From NCBI GenBank assembly GCA_910587765.1, contig CAJUNR010000006.1:62001-126000 (forward strand): a stretch of DNA of 64,000 nucleotides. Reading direction: 5' to 3'. This DNA comes from an uncultured Lachnospiraceae bacterium. GTDB lineage: Bacteria; Bacillota; Clostridia; Lachnospirales; Lachnospiraceae. Position numbers and translations under genes: made by a program. Positions 52,905-61,214 of the stretch are shown one piece after another. Every line of letters starts with the position of its first letter. The stretch's first letter is position 1. Under the pieces are notes generated by a model. That model saw only the letters and a list, made by a program, of their open reading frames with translations. It made no database searches and was not told the origin of the DNA.

Positions 52905-53570
52905 CTAACAGTCCTCTGCTATTTGACGGAGAGCTGTCAGGTCTTGAATATAATAACCTTGTTTCGTTTTTTTCAAGTATCCTCGCTTTACAAAATTGGC
53001 AAGAACATACAGTAAATGCCGGTAAGTCACACCTAAGAAATCCGCTACCTCTGTATGCCTTTCTCTATACATTTCGTTGCATGAAGTAAGCAGAATAAAA
53101 TTTGCCAAACGCACCTCTAAGGGATAGGATTGGTTTCTCGAATAATTATAAGTGTTGCCGATTGCTTTTTGACTTAGGAACAAACAAAGATAACGCAAAA
53201 ATTTTGTATCGTTCAGTATTTTATCCCTGCATTTGTTGATGTGAATTTCGTAACACGTACAGGGTGTAATGGCTGTTACGCCGTTGGCGGCTTCCTGCGC
53301 GCCGAGTAATTCCATTTCTCCGACAAAACAAGGAGCATTTAGAAAATTTATCAGGGAAATGCGCCCGTTTTCATGGGAAAGAAACAATTTTGCCCGACCG
53401 CTTATTAAATAATACAGAGAATCAGGTTTTCCCCCTTCACACAAAATTTTTTCCGCGCTGTCAAATTTCACGATTGATGTATAGGGGCATATATCGAAAC
53501 TGAAATAGTCCGACAACGGAAAATGATTATAGTATTCCTCTAATAATCCATTTTGATGAATAACGATCAT
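52905..53570 (-). CDS. Crp/Fnr family transcriptional regulator (YeiL-like)
   Basis: This 221-residue regulator has a cyclic-nucleotide-binding-like beta-barrel (residues about 20-130, with KILCEGGKPDSLYYLISGRAKLF) and a C-terminal winged helix (TEVADFLGVTYRHLLYVLANFVKRGYL). There is no N-terminal Fe-S cysteine set. AAAGGATTATT precedes the ATG. It is divergent from a methyltransferase gene across 79 bases that hold a Crp-type palindrome. This pair is more A+T rich than the flanks, suggesting recent acquisition. Confidence 0.9.
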   Translation of the reverse strand: MIVIHQNGLLEEYYNHFPLSDYFSFDICPYTSIVKFDSAEKILCEGGKPDSLYYLISGRAKLFLSHENGRISLINFLNAPCFVGEMELLGAQEAANGVTAITPCTCYEIHINKCRDKILNDTKFLRYLCLFLSQKAIGNTYNYSRNQSYPLEVRLANFILLTSCNEMYRERHTEVADFLGVTYRHLLYVLANFVKRGYLKKTKQGYYIQDLTALRQIAEDC

Positions 53571-53588
53571 AATAATCCTTTCAACCAG

Positions 53589-53604
53589 TATGAGATTTCT
53601 CATA
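53589..53604. promoter_or_regulatory. Crp-type palindrome in the divergent regulator/methyltransferase region
   Basis: TATGAGATTTCTCATA has half-sites TATGA-N6-TCATA, the geometry of Crp/Fnr sites. It overlaps the -35 position for the methyltransferase, whose -10 TATAAT is at 53626-53631. It also lies just upstream of the regulator gene. Confidence 0.7.
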
Positions 53605-53649
53605 TCAGATTATCACAGATTTTTATATAATTCAAGAAAAGGAGGTCAA

Positions 53650-54294
53650 ATGAAAATGAAACAAGAAGAATATTGGAACAGTGTATCAAAAAGAAAGGAA
53701 TTTACTACGCCCTTTCAAGCCAGGGAATTCTTAAAATATGTAAAAAGAGATCATACGATCCTTGATGTAGGCTGCGGATATGGAAGAACACTTGATGAAC
53801 TGTATCATAACGGCTATCGTAACCTGATTGGTATTGATTTTTCAGAAGGTATGATAGAAAGGGGAAAACAGCAGTTCCCTTATCTTGATTTACGAGTAAA
53901 AGACAACGTTGAAATATCCTTGCCGGACGCAAGCATTGACGCCGTAATCCTCTTTGCGGTTTTAACCTGCATACGGACAAATGAAGAGCAGGAGCAACTA
54001 TTAACAGAAATAAAGCGGGTATTGAAACCACAGGGAGTTTTGTATGTAAATGATTTTCTGCTGAACACAGATGAACGTAATCTTACAAGATATGCAAAAT
54101 TCAAAGAAACTTATGGCATATATGGTGTGTTTGAACTTCCGGAAGGTGCGGTATGCCGACACCATGATGAAACATGGATAAAACAACTTTTGAAAGATTT
54201 TTCCGAACAGGAATACAATCATTTGACATTTACAACAATGAATAGAAATAAATCAAACGGTTTTTATTTTATAGGACAGTTAAATAATTTCTAA
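53650..54294 (+). CDS. Class I SAM-dependent methyltransferase
   Basis: This 214-residue methyltransferase has motif I LDVGCGYGRTLDEL, the acidic end of strand 2 (IGIDFSEGMIERGKQ), motif II (DASIDAVILFAVLTC) and LKPQGVLYVNDFLL, the usual order of the UbiE/COQ5-like class. The substrate is unknown. AAAGGAGGTCAA precedes the ATG. It is divergent from the Crp/Fnr gene and probably its target. Confidence 0.9.
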   Translation: MKMKQEEYWNSVSKRKEFTTPFQAREFLKYVKRDHTILDVGCGYGRTLDELYHNGYRNLIGIDFSEGMIERGKQQFPYLDLRVKDNVEISLPDASIDAVILFAVLTCIRTNEEQEQLLTEIKRVLKPQGVLYVNDFLLNTDERNLTRYAKFKETYGIYGVFELPEGAVCRHHDETWIKQLLKDFSEQEYNHLTFTTMNRNKSNGFYFIGQLNNF

Positions 54295-54419
54295 TCCGGC
54301 AGTCGGCCGGACAGGGATCGGCAAATTTTTTACACTACCGATCTCTGCCGCAAAAATTTATTTTTCCTGTCACATGGCTGTCTTTCCGTTGTCTAATATA
54401 ATACAGGAGGTAAAAAATC

Positions 54420-55265
54420 ATGAAACCTATGACCAACGAACAACTGCAGGCTTTGATTGAAAAAGCCGTTGCCGGAGATAAAGAATCTCTGGAAACCGTC
54501 ATACTCAGCGTACGGGATCTGGTGTTTAACCTGTCTCTGCGTATGCTCGGCACTTTCCCTGACGCAGAAGATGCCGCACAGGATATTCTGTTAAAAATCA
54601 TAACTCACCTGTCCTCTTTTAAGGGGGAAAGCGCTTTTTCCACGTGGGTATTCCGCATTGCGACGAATCATCTGAAAAATTACCAGAAGCATATGTTCGC
54701 AAAATTTCCTCTCAGCTTTGAATACTACGGAGATGATATTAAGAACGCAGAAGTCGACGATGTGCCTGATCTCACGCAGAATGTGGAAACATCCATTTTG
54801 GCAGAAGAGTTGAAACTGTCCTGCACGAATGTCATGCTGCAGTGCCTCGACGCCGAAAGCCGGTGTATCTTTATTTTGGGGACCATGTTCCGGGTGGACA
54901 GCCGGATTGCGGGCGATATTCTGGGTATCACCCCGGAAGCCTACCGACAGCGGCTTTCAAGAATCCGCGGCAAAATGGCGGATTTCTTAAAAGAATACTG
55001 CGGCGAATATGGAAACGGGGCCTGCCGCTGTGCGGACAAAGTCAATTATGCCATCCAAAATCACCGGATTCACCCTGCACAGTTGAATTTCACTTCCGCG
55101 GTTCCGAAAGATACCATAATGGAAGTAAAAGAGGCTATGGAAAACATTGATGACATTTCACAGGAATTTGCATTTTGCAAAACCTATGAATCCCCGGCAG
55201 GCCTGAAAGAGTTTATCCGAAAATTCTTAGACGGAACTTCCTGTTCCGTTGTCACAAATGCTTAG
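54420..55265 (+). CDS. RNA polymerase sigma-70 family (ECF-type) factor with C-terminal extension
   Basis: This 281-residue protein has sigma region 2 (DLVFNLSLRMLGTFPDAEDAAQDILLKII) and region 4 (LDAESRCIFILGTMFRVDSRIAGDILGITPEAYRQRLSRIRGKM). A further 90 or so residues follow, with a cysteine cluster (CGEYGNGACRCADKV). Typical ECF factors are under 200 residues, so the tail may be a built-in regulator. I recall this architecture as widespread in Lachnospiraceae without a known anti-sigma. ACAGGAGGTAAAAAATC precedes the ATG. Upstream TGTCAC/TGTCTA could be an ECF-type autoregulatory promoter. Confidence 0.9.
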   Translation: MKPMTNEQLQALIEKAVAGDKESLETVILSVRDLVFNLSLRMLGTFPDAEDAAQDILLKIITHLSSFKGESAFSTWVFRIATNHLKNYQKHMFAKFPLSFEYYGDDIKNAEVDDVPDLTQNVETSILAEELKLSCTNVMLQCLDAESRCIFILGTMFRVDSRIAGDILGITPEAYRQRLSRIRGKMADFLKEYCGEYGNGACRCADKVNYAIQNHRIHPAQLNFTSAVPKDTIMEVKEAMENIDDISQEFAFCKTYESPAGLKEFIRKFLDGTSCSVVTNA

Positions 55266-55278
55266 GAGGAATAAAAAG

Positions 55279-55965
55279 ATGAATACTCAATTGATCCTGA
55301 ATTATCTTTCTGATTTAAGTAAAAATAATCAGCGGGAGTGGTACCATGACCATAAAACAGAAAACAAAACGGCAAACACGGAATTTGAAGCATTGATCGG
55401 GGCGCTGATCCTTCGGATCGGTGAATTTGACAGCAGCGTGCTGCATAACGAGCCGAAAAACCTTACCTTTAAGCTGGTGAGAGATACGAGGTTCAGCCAC
55501 GATAAGTCGCCTTACCATCCGGCATTCCGTGCCCATATTTCCTCACAGGGGAAGCTGCCGGTCCCAGTCGGCTATTATCTTATGATAAAACCCGGCAATC
55601 AGTCCTTTTTAGGCGGCGGCCTGTTTGCAGATATGTTCAAAGACGCAACGGCCATGGTACGGAATTACATTGCGCAAAACGGCAGAGAATTTGAAAGCAT
55701 CATTCATGAGCCGGAATTTAAGAAATATTTTACGGTACGGGGATCGGCGCTCAAAAATGTCCCCGCCGGATATGACAAAAGCCACCCACAGTCGGAATAC
55801 TTAAAATTTAAAAGCTGGTATCTGGAATACCCGCTCAGGGATGAAGAACTGCTCGATACAGAAGCATTTCTCACGAAGGCGGCCGGGCTTTTCCACATTA
55901 TGAAACCGTTTAACGATTATCTGAACCGGGCGCTTACCGGCTTTCAGATGCCGGCCAGACGATAA
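55279..55965 (+). CDS. DUF2461 / TIGR02453 family protein
   Basis: This 228-residue protein of unknown function has the family pattern: NNQREWYHDHK at the N terminus, KLVRDTRFSHDKSPYHPAFRAHIS, and GYYLMIKPGNQSFLGGGL. TAGGAGGAATAAAAAG precedes the ATG. It starts 14 bases after the sigma factor gene, so it belongs to that transcript and may be part of its response. Its last 32 bases overlap the end of the opposing permease gene. Confidence 0.9.
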   Translation: MNTQLILNYLSDLSKNNQREWYHDHKTENKTANTEFEALIGALILRIGEFDSSVLHNEPKNLTFKLVRDTRFSHDKSPYHPAFRAHISSQGKLPVPVGYYLMIKPGNQSFLGGGLFADMFKDATAMVRNYIAQNGREFESIIHEPEFKKYFTVRGSALKNVPAGYDKSHPQSEYLKFKSWYLEYPLRDEELLDTEAFLTKAAGLFHIMKPFNDYLNRALTGFQMPARR

Positions 55966-57169
55966 ACACTGTGATCTCCAAAGCCGGCAGCACCGGCAGG
56001 ACATACAGCAGCGCCGGCCAGGCGGAGACGGCTCCCGCAAGCAGCAGCATGATCACCGGAACGACATATTTCCGCGGATGATGCCACAGATCGCTTTCAA
56101 TCTTCCAGTCCCGGATGGGGTAAAACCATTCCAGCAGTATCGACAGCACCGCGCTCTGAAAGGCAAAGAAAACAGCCCCGGCAATCATGAGGGCGGTAAC
56201 GCCGCCGCTTTGTATCTGCCAGCTTAAAAGGAAGACCGCATCTGCGGCCATATTGCACAGGAAGATAAACAGGCAGTACGGAACGCACAAGCGTCGTTTC
56301 TGCCCGGGCAGGAAACGGACTGCCTGCTCCAGATCACGGTCGCAGGACAGCAGGATGCAGATGGGCGTATTCAGAGACAGAATCGCAAAACCCACCGGGG
56401 CAGCGGACAGGCCGCCCATTTCTCTCAGAAAATACGGCATTCCAAGAGCCACGCACCACATCACAGCAGTATTAAGCAGATATTTTTTGTGACAGCCCAG
56501 ATAGCGGAAAAAATACCGCCAGAGGGAAGCTTTCTTCCGCTGTCTGAGGGCGTGGTGCGCTCTCCTGTGATTTTTCCCGCTCTCCCACGGATAAAAAACA
56601 TATCCGTCCGCCCCGTATAAAATCAGGCCGGCAAACAGGCCGTTTACAATCTGCAGCAGGACAAACCACAGCCTGTTTCCCCAAAGCTGAATGGCGGCCG
56701 CCATGACAGCGACCCAAAGTCCGCCTGCATACCGGTATTTTCTAACGGAATAGACTGCGGCGGCCATAAGGACTGCGTGAATCATGCAGAGGATCATTCC
56801 CATGATTTCCATAGGGCTGCAGACAGCGACCGCCAGCAGAACCGCCAGAAGCAGCCCGGTCTTTGTAGAAATCGTATAGGCTCCCAGCATAGCCACATAG
56901 GCGAAGACAAACTCCCGGCGCCTGTGCGGCAGCATCAGCATATGCTGCAATTCAACAGCGTTATCTCCGGAAGAAAGGGACTGCCACATCACGCCAACGG
57001 TAAAGGCGCTGATCATCAGAATCCGGACAGACGGCGCAATCTGCACCTGAAAACCGGCCAGGTACAGTCCCCAAAATACAATCAGATCCATCAAAAAAGT
57101 CCGGGGCAGCCGCTCGTAGTTTGCCCCAAACAGTTTTTTGGCAAAGGCTTTACCTGTCATTGTCATCAT
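55934..57169 (-). CDS. ABC exporter membrane protein
   Basis: This 411-residue membrane protein has around ten hydrophobic segments and no recognisable catalytic motif. It follows an ABC ATPase gene and overlaps it by 20 bases, so it is the permease partner. ATG at 57169 has GGGAGG six bases upstream. Later ATGs at 57166 and 57160 are alternatives. Such ATPase-permease pairs are often peptide or antibiotic exporters. Its C-terminal end is encoded over the end of the DUF2461 gene on the opposite strand. Confidence 0.78.
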   Translation of the reverse strand: MMTMTGKAFAKKLFGANYERLPRTFLMDLIVFWGLYLAGFQVQIAPSVRILMISAFTVGVMWQSLSSGDNAVELQHMLMLPHRRREFVFAYVAMLGAYTISTKTGLLLAVLLAVAVCSPMEIMGMILCMIHAVLMAAAVYSVRKYRYAGGLWVAVMAAAIQLWGNRLWFVLLQIVNGLFAGLILYGADGYVFYPWESGKNHRRAHHALRQRKKASLWRYFFRYLGCHKKYLLNTAVMWCVALGMPYFLREMGGLSAAPVGFAILSLNTPICILLSCDRDLEQAVRFLPGQKRRLCVPYCLFIFLCNMAADAVFLLSWQIQSGGVTALMIAGAVFFAFQSAVLSILLEWFYPIRDWKIESDLWHHPRKYVVPVIMLLLAGAVSAWPALLYVLPVLPALEITVFIVWPASESR

Positions 57170-57908
57170 GCAGAGCCTCCCGGATATCCGCGGCATTGAT
57201 CTGCCCGCGCTCAAATGTCTGCCGGATCTTCCCGTCCTCCAGGACAAATACCCGGTCTGAGGTCAGCGTAATGCTCTCCAGAATGTGAGAAGAAAACAGC
57301 ACGGTCCCATACTCTTTATAGCCCAAAATCTGCCGGTACAGGTATTCCGTACTCTGGAAATCCAGTCCGTTGACCGGCTCGTCCAGAAGAAGCAGCCTCG
57401 GTTTCAGGGCAAAGGCCGTGATTAAAAACGCCTTTTTCCGGTTTCCGGTTGACAACTCCCTCAACAGTGTGTCCGCATACGCTTCAAAATGAAAGCCCTG
57501 TATCAGCTCTGACACATCCGAAACCTCCCGGGCATAAGCGGCGCACACATAAGCCAGGTATTCCCGAAAGGTAAAATATGAAAAAGAATTGTCCTCGGCA
57601 AACACCGTATAACGGCAGAGTTTAAAATCCTGCTTTCGGAAATTCGCAGGGGAACCGCAAAAGTAAATGCCGTCGGAGCGAAAGGTCGGAAGCAGACCGG
57701 AGAGCACCTTCAAAAATGTGGTTTTGCCGGCCCCGTTCAGTCCGATCAGACCGGCCGCTTCGTGCTCTGCCAGCTCAAAAGAAAAATCCGAAAGAATCAT
57801 ATTCCCGTCCGTATACCATGCACTCAGGTTTTGAACCGTCAGGAGCGCTCCTCCCATCTTACCTGTCTCTTTTTCCTCCTTTTCCTTTTCTCCACGCCGC
57901 ATATGCAT
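57150..57908 (-). CDS. ABC transporter ATP-binding protein
   Basis: This is a single-domain ATPase of 252 residues. It has Walker A GLNGAGKTT, an atypical signature LSTGNRKKA, Walker B LLLLDEPVNGLD, and SSHILESI as the H-loop. The N-terminal 18 residues are highly charged. GGGAGG lies 3 bases before the first ATG and 9 before the second (57902); the second may be used. It is coupled to the membrane protein encoded downstream. Confidence 0.9.
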   Translation of the reverse strand: MHMRRGEKEKEEKETGKMGGALLTVQNLSAWYTDGNMILSDFSFELAEHEAAGLIGLNGAGKTTFLKVLSGLLPTFRSDGIYFCGSPANFRKQDFKLCRYTVFAEDNSFSYFTFREYLAYVCAAYAREVSDVSELIQGFHFEAYADTLLRELSTGNRKKAFLITAFALKPRLLLLDEPVNGLDFQSTEYLYRQILGYKEYGTVLFSSHILESITLTSDRVFVLEDGKIRQTFERGQINAADIREALHDDNDR

Positions 57909-57924
57909 AGTCCTCCCTTTCGCT

Positions 57925-58680
57925 CTACAGCCCTTTATCTGTTAAAATTTTATCAAACTTTTTCTCCGACAGGATCTCATGGGTCACAAGCTGTCCATCA
58001 TAGAAAAGGGAGAAGGTTGTAAAAGGCGAGGGCGCATTCTGCGCGTCTTCTCTGCTCTGAATGTGTACGGACCGAAACGCTGCGTTTCTGGCTTTTGCCA
58101 TATTCTCCAGTATCGGCACGTATTTTGCCGTAAAGGGACATTGGTTCGTGTAATACAGTACAAATCCTTCCGGCATCTCTTTATGAGCGCGCACCGTATC
58201 ACGAAAACGGGGAAGCGGGGCGCCCTCCTCAAAGGGCAGAAACATCAGTTCAAAATAAGGCTCCGCCGTATCTGCCGTCTGAAACCCTTTATAGCCCATA
58301 TACTTCGGGTCAGAGAGGAAGCCCATTTTCTTTTTGGAAGACAGGACCACAAGACCCTTTTTCCCTTTTGCCTTACTGTCCCGGATACACTCATCCAGCA
58401 GGAGATTCGAGTATCCATGCCCCTTAAACTGCCCGGATACCCACAGGCAGTCGATGTACATATAGCCCTCCGCCTCAATAGGTATCCATGCGTATTCCGC
58501 AGGGATATACTCAATAAAGCACTTTCCCCGGACATTTCCTTTTAGGAACACAAGCCCTTCGTCCAGCCGCTCCTTCAGCCAGTTCTTTTTGGACATGACC
58601 TGAATATCCTTATTATTGGATATGGCGCAGCAAATGTGCTCCTTATCTATGCTTTCGTGTGTCAGTTTTACCAATTCCAT
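57925..58680 (-). CDS. GNAT N-acetyltransferase with C-terminal YoaP-like domain
   Basis: This 251-residue protein has an N-terminal GNAT domain with YIDCLWVSGQFKGHGYSNLLLDECI as the acetyl-CoA loop. Its C-terminal half matches the YoaP-like domain (LPRFRDTVRAHKEMPEGFVLYYTNQCPFTAKYVP), a thioredoxin-like region. ATG at 58680 follows AAGGAGG. It lies 17 bases before the ABC ATPase gene, so they may be cotranscribed. The substrate is unknown. Confidence 0.9.
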   Translation of the reverse strand: MELVKLTHESIDKEHICCAISNNKDIQVMSKKNWLKERLDEGLVFLKGNVRGKCFIEYIPAEYAWIPIEAEGYMYIDCLWVSGQFKGHGYSNLLLDECIRDSKAKGKKGLVVLSSKKKMGFLSDPKYMGYKGFQTADTAEPYFELMFLPFEEGAPLPRFRDTVRAHKEMPEGFVLYYTNQCPFTAKYVPILENMAKARNAAFRSVHIQSREDAQNAPSPFTTFSLFYDGQLVTHEILSEKKFDKILTDKGL

Positions 58681-58720
58681 ATTCTGCTGCCTCCTTCTGT
58701 ATTCCATAATCATCAAAAAA

Positions 58721-58849
58721 TCAACCTAACCACCCTTGACTAAATGCAATGACTCCCAAAACCGCGCCTGCAGCCATCGCTATCAATGTTACAATCATCA
58801 TAACCGGATGCTCTATCATCAGTTTTCCTAATTCTTTTAAATCGTTCAA
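58721..58849 (-). CDS. Small membrane protein, 42 residues, TTG start
   Basis: The frame starts at TTG (58849) with AAGGAG five bases before it. It encodes NDLKELGKLMIEHP followed by one strong hydrophobic segment (VMMIVTLIAMAAGAVLGVIAF) and a short end. No ATG gives a properly spaced start. I do not recognise a family. A folded RNA element lies just upstream. It may encode a regulatory membrane peptide. Confidence 0.5.
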   Translation of the reverse strand: MNDLKELGKLMIEHPVMMIVTLIAMAAGAVLGVIAFSQGWLG

Positions 58850-58867
58850 TGAATCTCCTTCTTTGTT

Positions 58868-58926
58868 CCGCAAACGGAAAGCGAACCGCTGTATTTCCAG
58901 CGGCGATACGGGCAAAGCGTTTGCGG
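58868..58926 (-). other. Structured RNA leader upstream of the small membrane protein
   Basis: CCGCAAACG and CGTTTGCGG (58868-58876, 58918-58926) form a perfect 9 bp outer stem. CCGCTG and CAGCGG (58886-58891, 58898-58903) form an inner hairpin. The outer stem ends about 10 bases before the ribosome site. I cannot assign it to a known riboswitch class. Confidence 0.5.
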
Positions 58927-58951
58927 GCGTCTTGCACCAGTAATCGGGACT

Positions 58952-59668
58952 CTACAGGACTATTCTGTAAATATCCGCCTCTTCCCCATTAAATTCAAAG
59001 CTGCGCTCATAGACGCCGCCGTTTTGAATGATTGTCTTTACCGAAGGTTCATTGTTCTTTTCCACAGAGAGATGCAGTTCCTTCATCCCGGCTTTCCTGG
59101 CGACATCCAGTAACTGACGCAGCATCTCCGTAGCAAAGCCTTTTCTTCTTTCCGACGGACGAACACTGTAACCGCAGTTGCCGAGATCCTTCAGGAAGTC
59201 GTTAAGCGTATGCCTTAAATCAATGATTCCTACAATCCTTCTCTGATCATCGACGGCAAAAAATGTGTCCGTAATCACCCAATCCGGATGAACCGTTTCT
59301 TCTTTCGTATTTGCGTCTATGGATCGGCACCATGCTCTGTAATCATTTGTTTGATCCAATAATTCACTTCCGTTAATGACGGCTTCCCCATGATCAAAAA
59401 ATTCCTGTTTGAACGCTGCCGCCTGTTCTTCCCATGCTTCTGTTGGTCTGACCAGTCGAATCATTTTTTTCCTCTGAAAGAATACCGTCTGTTCTTTCAT
59501 GGATATCTTCCCGACCTGCCAGCCGTATTCTGCAAGTTCTTTTTTATATTTCAGAAAAGAATGGTCGATCGGTATTCCTGCAATCTTCTGAATTTCCTCG
59601 AAGGTAAGCTGAAAAGATTCCTTTTCGGTTTTCTGCACGTATTCCCATAAGGTATTATATTTACTCAT
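58952..59668 (-). CDS. GNAT N-acetyltransferase fused to an N-terminal DUF7662-like domain
   Basis: This 238-residue protein has two parts. Residues 1-65 (YNTLWEYVQ to FFQR, with LTFEEIQKIAGIPIDHSF) look like a small winged-helix-type domain I associate with DUF7662. The rest is a GNAT acetyltransferase (GYSVRPSERRKGFATEMLRQLLDVARKAGM). GAAAGGAAAAAGAC precedes the ATG at 59668. The fusion suggests nucleic-acid or protein binding combined with acetylation. The substrate is unknown. Confidence 0.85.
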   Translation of the reverse strand: MSKYNTLWEYVQKTEKESFQLTFEEIQKIAGIPIDHSFLKYKKELAEYGWQVGKISMKEQTVFFQRKKMIRLVRPTEAWEEQAAAFKQEFFDHGEAVINGSELLDQTNDYRAWCRSIDANTKEETVHPDWVITDTFFAVDDQRRIVGIIDLRHTLNDFLKDLGNCGYSVRPSERRKGFATEMLRQLLDVARKAGMKELHLSVEKNNEPSVKTIIQNGGVYERSFEFNGEEADIYRIVL

Positions 59669-59760
59669 TGTCTTTTTCCTTTCTGCTCCTTTTTTATTCA
59701 TTTTTCCAGTCTATCATAAACCCGGCTTCACCTGACCGGTTCTGAGCTTCCATTCATCTG

Positions 59761-61149
59761 CTACGTCATACCTCCCTGATCTCCCGGGATGATCAACAGC
59801 ACATGGAGGATAAATACTTTCTCCTGTGTCTCGATATTCATGGCGCCGCCATATTTTTCAGCTACTTTTTTTACATTCGACAGTCCGGTCCCATTTTTGA
59901 AGGCGCCGTTTCCGTGAAAGCTGTTCCGAATTTCGAGCATAAGAAAATCTCCCTGGATACGCCCGGATACGTGGATGAATTTTTCGGTCTCTGTCCCCAT
60001 ACTTTTACATGCATGAATGGCGTTGTCCAGCGCGTTTGAAAGGACAATGCAGATATCGATATCCCGCAGGCCGCAGGGATACGGCAGAAAGAGGGAGCAG
60101 CTCACGCCGATCCCCATGCTCTTTGCAAGCCCCAGTTTATTTCCCGCAAGAATATCCACTACCGGATTATTGGTGCTGCAGGGGAATGACGTCTTTTCCG
60201 CCATATCGTCCAGATCTTCCATATAGTTTACCGCCTCTTCCAGTTTCCCGCCCTGCAGAAGATTTTTTACCACTGCAATGTGGTTCCTGATATCATGGCG
60301 AAACGATTTTGTCTCATCGTAACGGGCCTTCGCTTCTTCCACATACTGGTTCAGGGAATGCTCTTCCTGTTCCAGCAGCGACAATTCCGTGCTGAGGCGG
60401 AAATTCTGCTGCAGTTTTTTATAGGAAAACAGGATGCAGAACAGGCCGGCAAGCCCCAGAATATACATGACAAACATCTGCCCCTGGCTGATCAGATGTC
60501 CCGCAGGTCCTTCCTCCATCAGAACCTCAAACTGAAATTCAAATGCAAGCATACTGATGTACTCGTTCATCATAAATATCATCAGGATCGGAATGAGGAT
60601 CAAAAACATCTGCTGCATGTCTGCCGCGGCAGAAAAGGAGTCCGAAGCGTCCCTGGGATACAGAACATCCCAGGAAAAACAGCGGTACACTATACCATAG
60701 CACAACCCGCTCAATACCAGCGACGCCGCCCCGCTGGCCAGCATGGCCGCGGCGCCGTCCGGATCGCGGAACACAGCGGGCATCCATGGGCCGCAAAGAT
60801 TCATCAGGGTTTCCCCGATTCCAAAACAGAGCTGCATGATTTCAATCGTCAAAGCCGCATACAGAAGGGCGGACTTCGCATCCGCATAACAGACAAACGT
60901 CCCGTATGCTGTAAACAGCAGGACAAACACCCCGAAACCGGCGAGCGTCCTAACCGGAACAAACTCATTGATCATCACCGCACATACCGCAAACAGGAAA
61001 TAAAAAGGAGGCCACATATTCTTTTTCAGAATTTTTGCCAGAAGGTAAAGCTGGAACGATGTCCCGATCAGGTTCAGAATCAAGTTCAGACCATAAAACC
61101 CCATCCCGGATTCCGCCACCATATTGAAATAATCGAAATACTCCGCCAT
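59761..61149 (-). CDS. GHKL sensor histidine kinase (AgrC-like)
   Basis: This membrane kinase of about 462 residues has six or seven hydrophobic segments in the first 230. A coiled-coil helix follows, then a phosphorylated His in FRHDIRNHIAVVKNLL and an ATPase domain with NALDNAIHACK and GTGLSNVKKVAEKYGG. This matches AgrC/ComD-like kinases, which often sense peptides. ATG at 61149 is weakly preceded by GGGGC. A GTG at 61197 is an alternative. It is the second gene after the LytTR regulator. Confidence 0.9.
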   Translation of the reverse strand: MAEYFDYFNMVAESGMGFYGLNLILNLIGTSFQLYLLAKILKKNMWPPFYFLFAVCAVMINEFVPVRTLAGFGVFVLLFTAYGTFVCYADAKSALLYAALTIEIMQLCFGIGETLMNLCGPWMPAVFRDPDGAAAMLASGAASLVLSGLCYGIVYRCFSWDVLYPRDASDSFSAAADMQQMFLILIPILMIFMMNEYISMLAFEFQFEVLMEEGPAGHLISQGQMFVMYILGLAGLFCILFSYKKLQQNFRLSTELSLLEQEEHSLNQYVEEAKARYDETKSFRHDIRNHIAVVKNLLQGGKLEEAVNYMEDLDDMAEKTSFPCSTNNPVVDILAGNKLGLAKSMGIGVSCSLFLPYPCGLRDIDICIVLSNALDNAIHACKSMGTETEKFIHVSGRIQGDFLMLEIRNSFHGNGAFKNGTGLSNVKKVAEKYGGAMNIETQEKVFILHVLLIIPGDQGGMT

Positions 61150-61214
61150 TTTATCTGCCCCGCACACAAACGCTCTCTGTCTCTGCCGTTCCCTCACGGA
61201 TTTGCCCGAACCGC

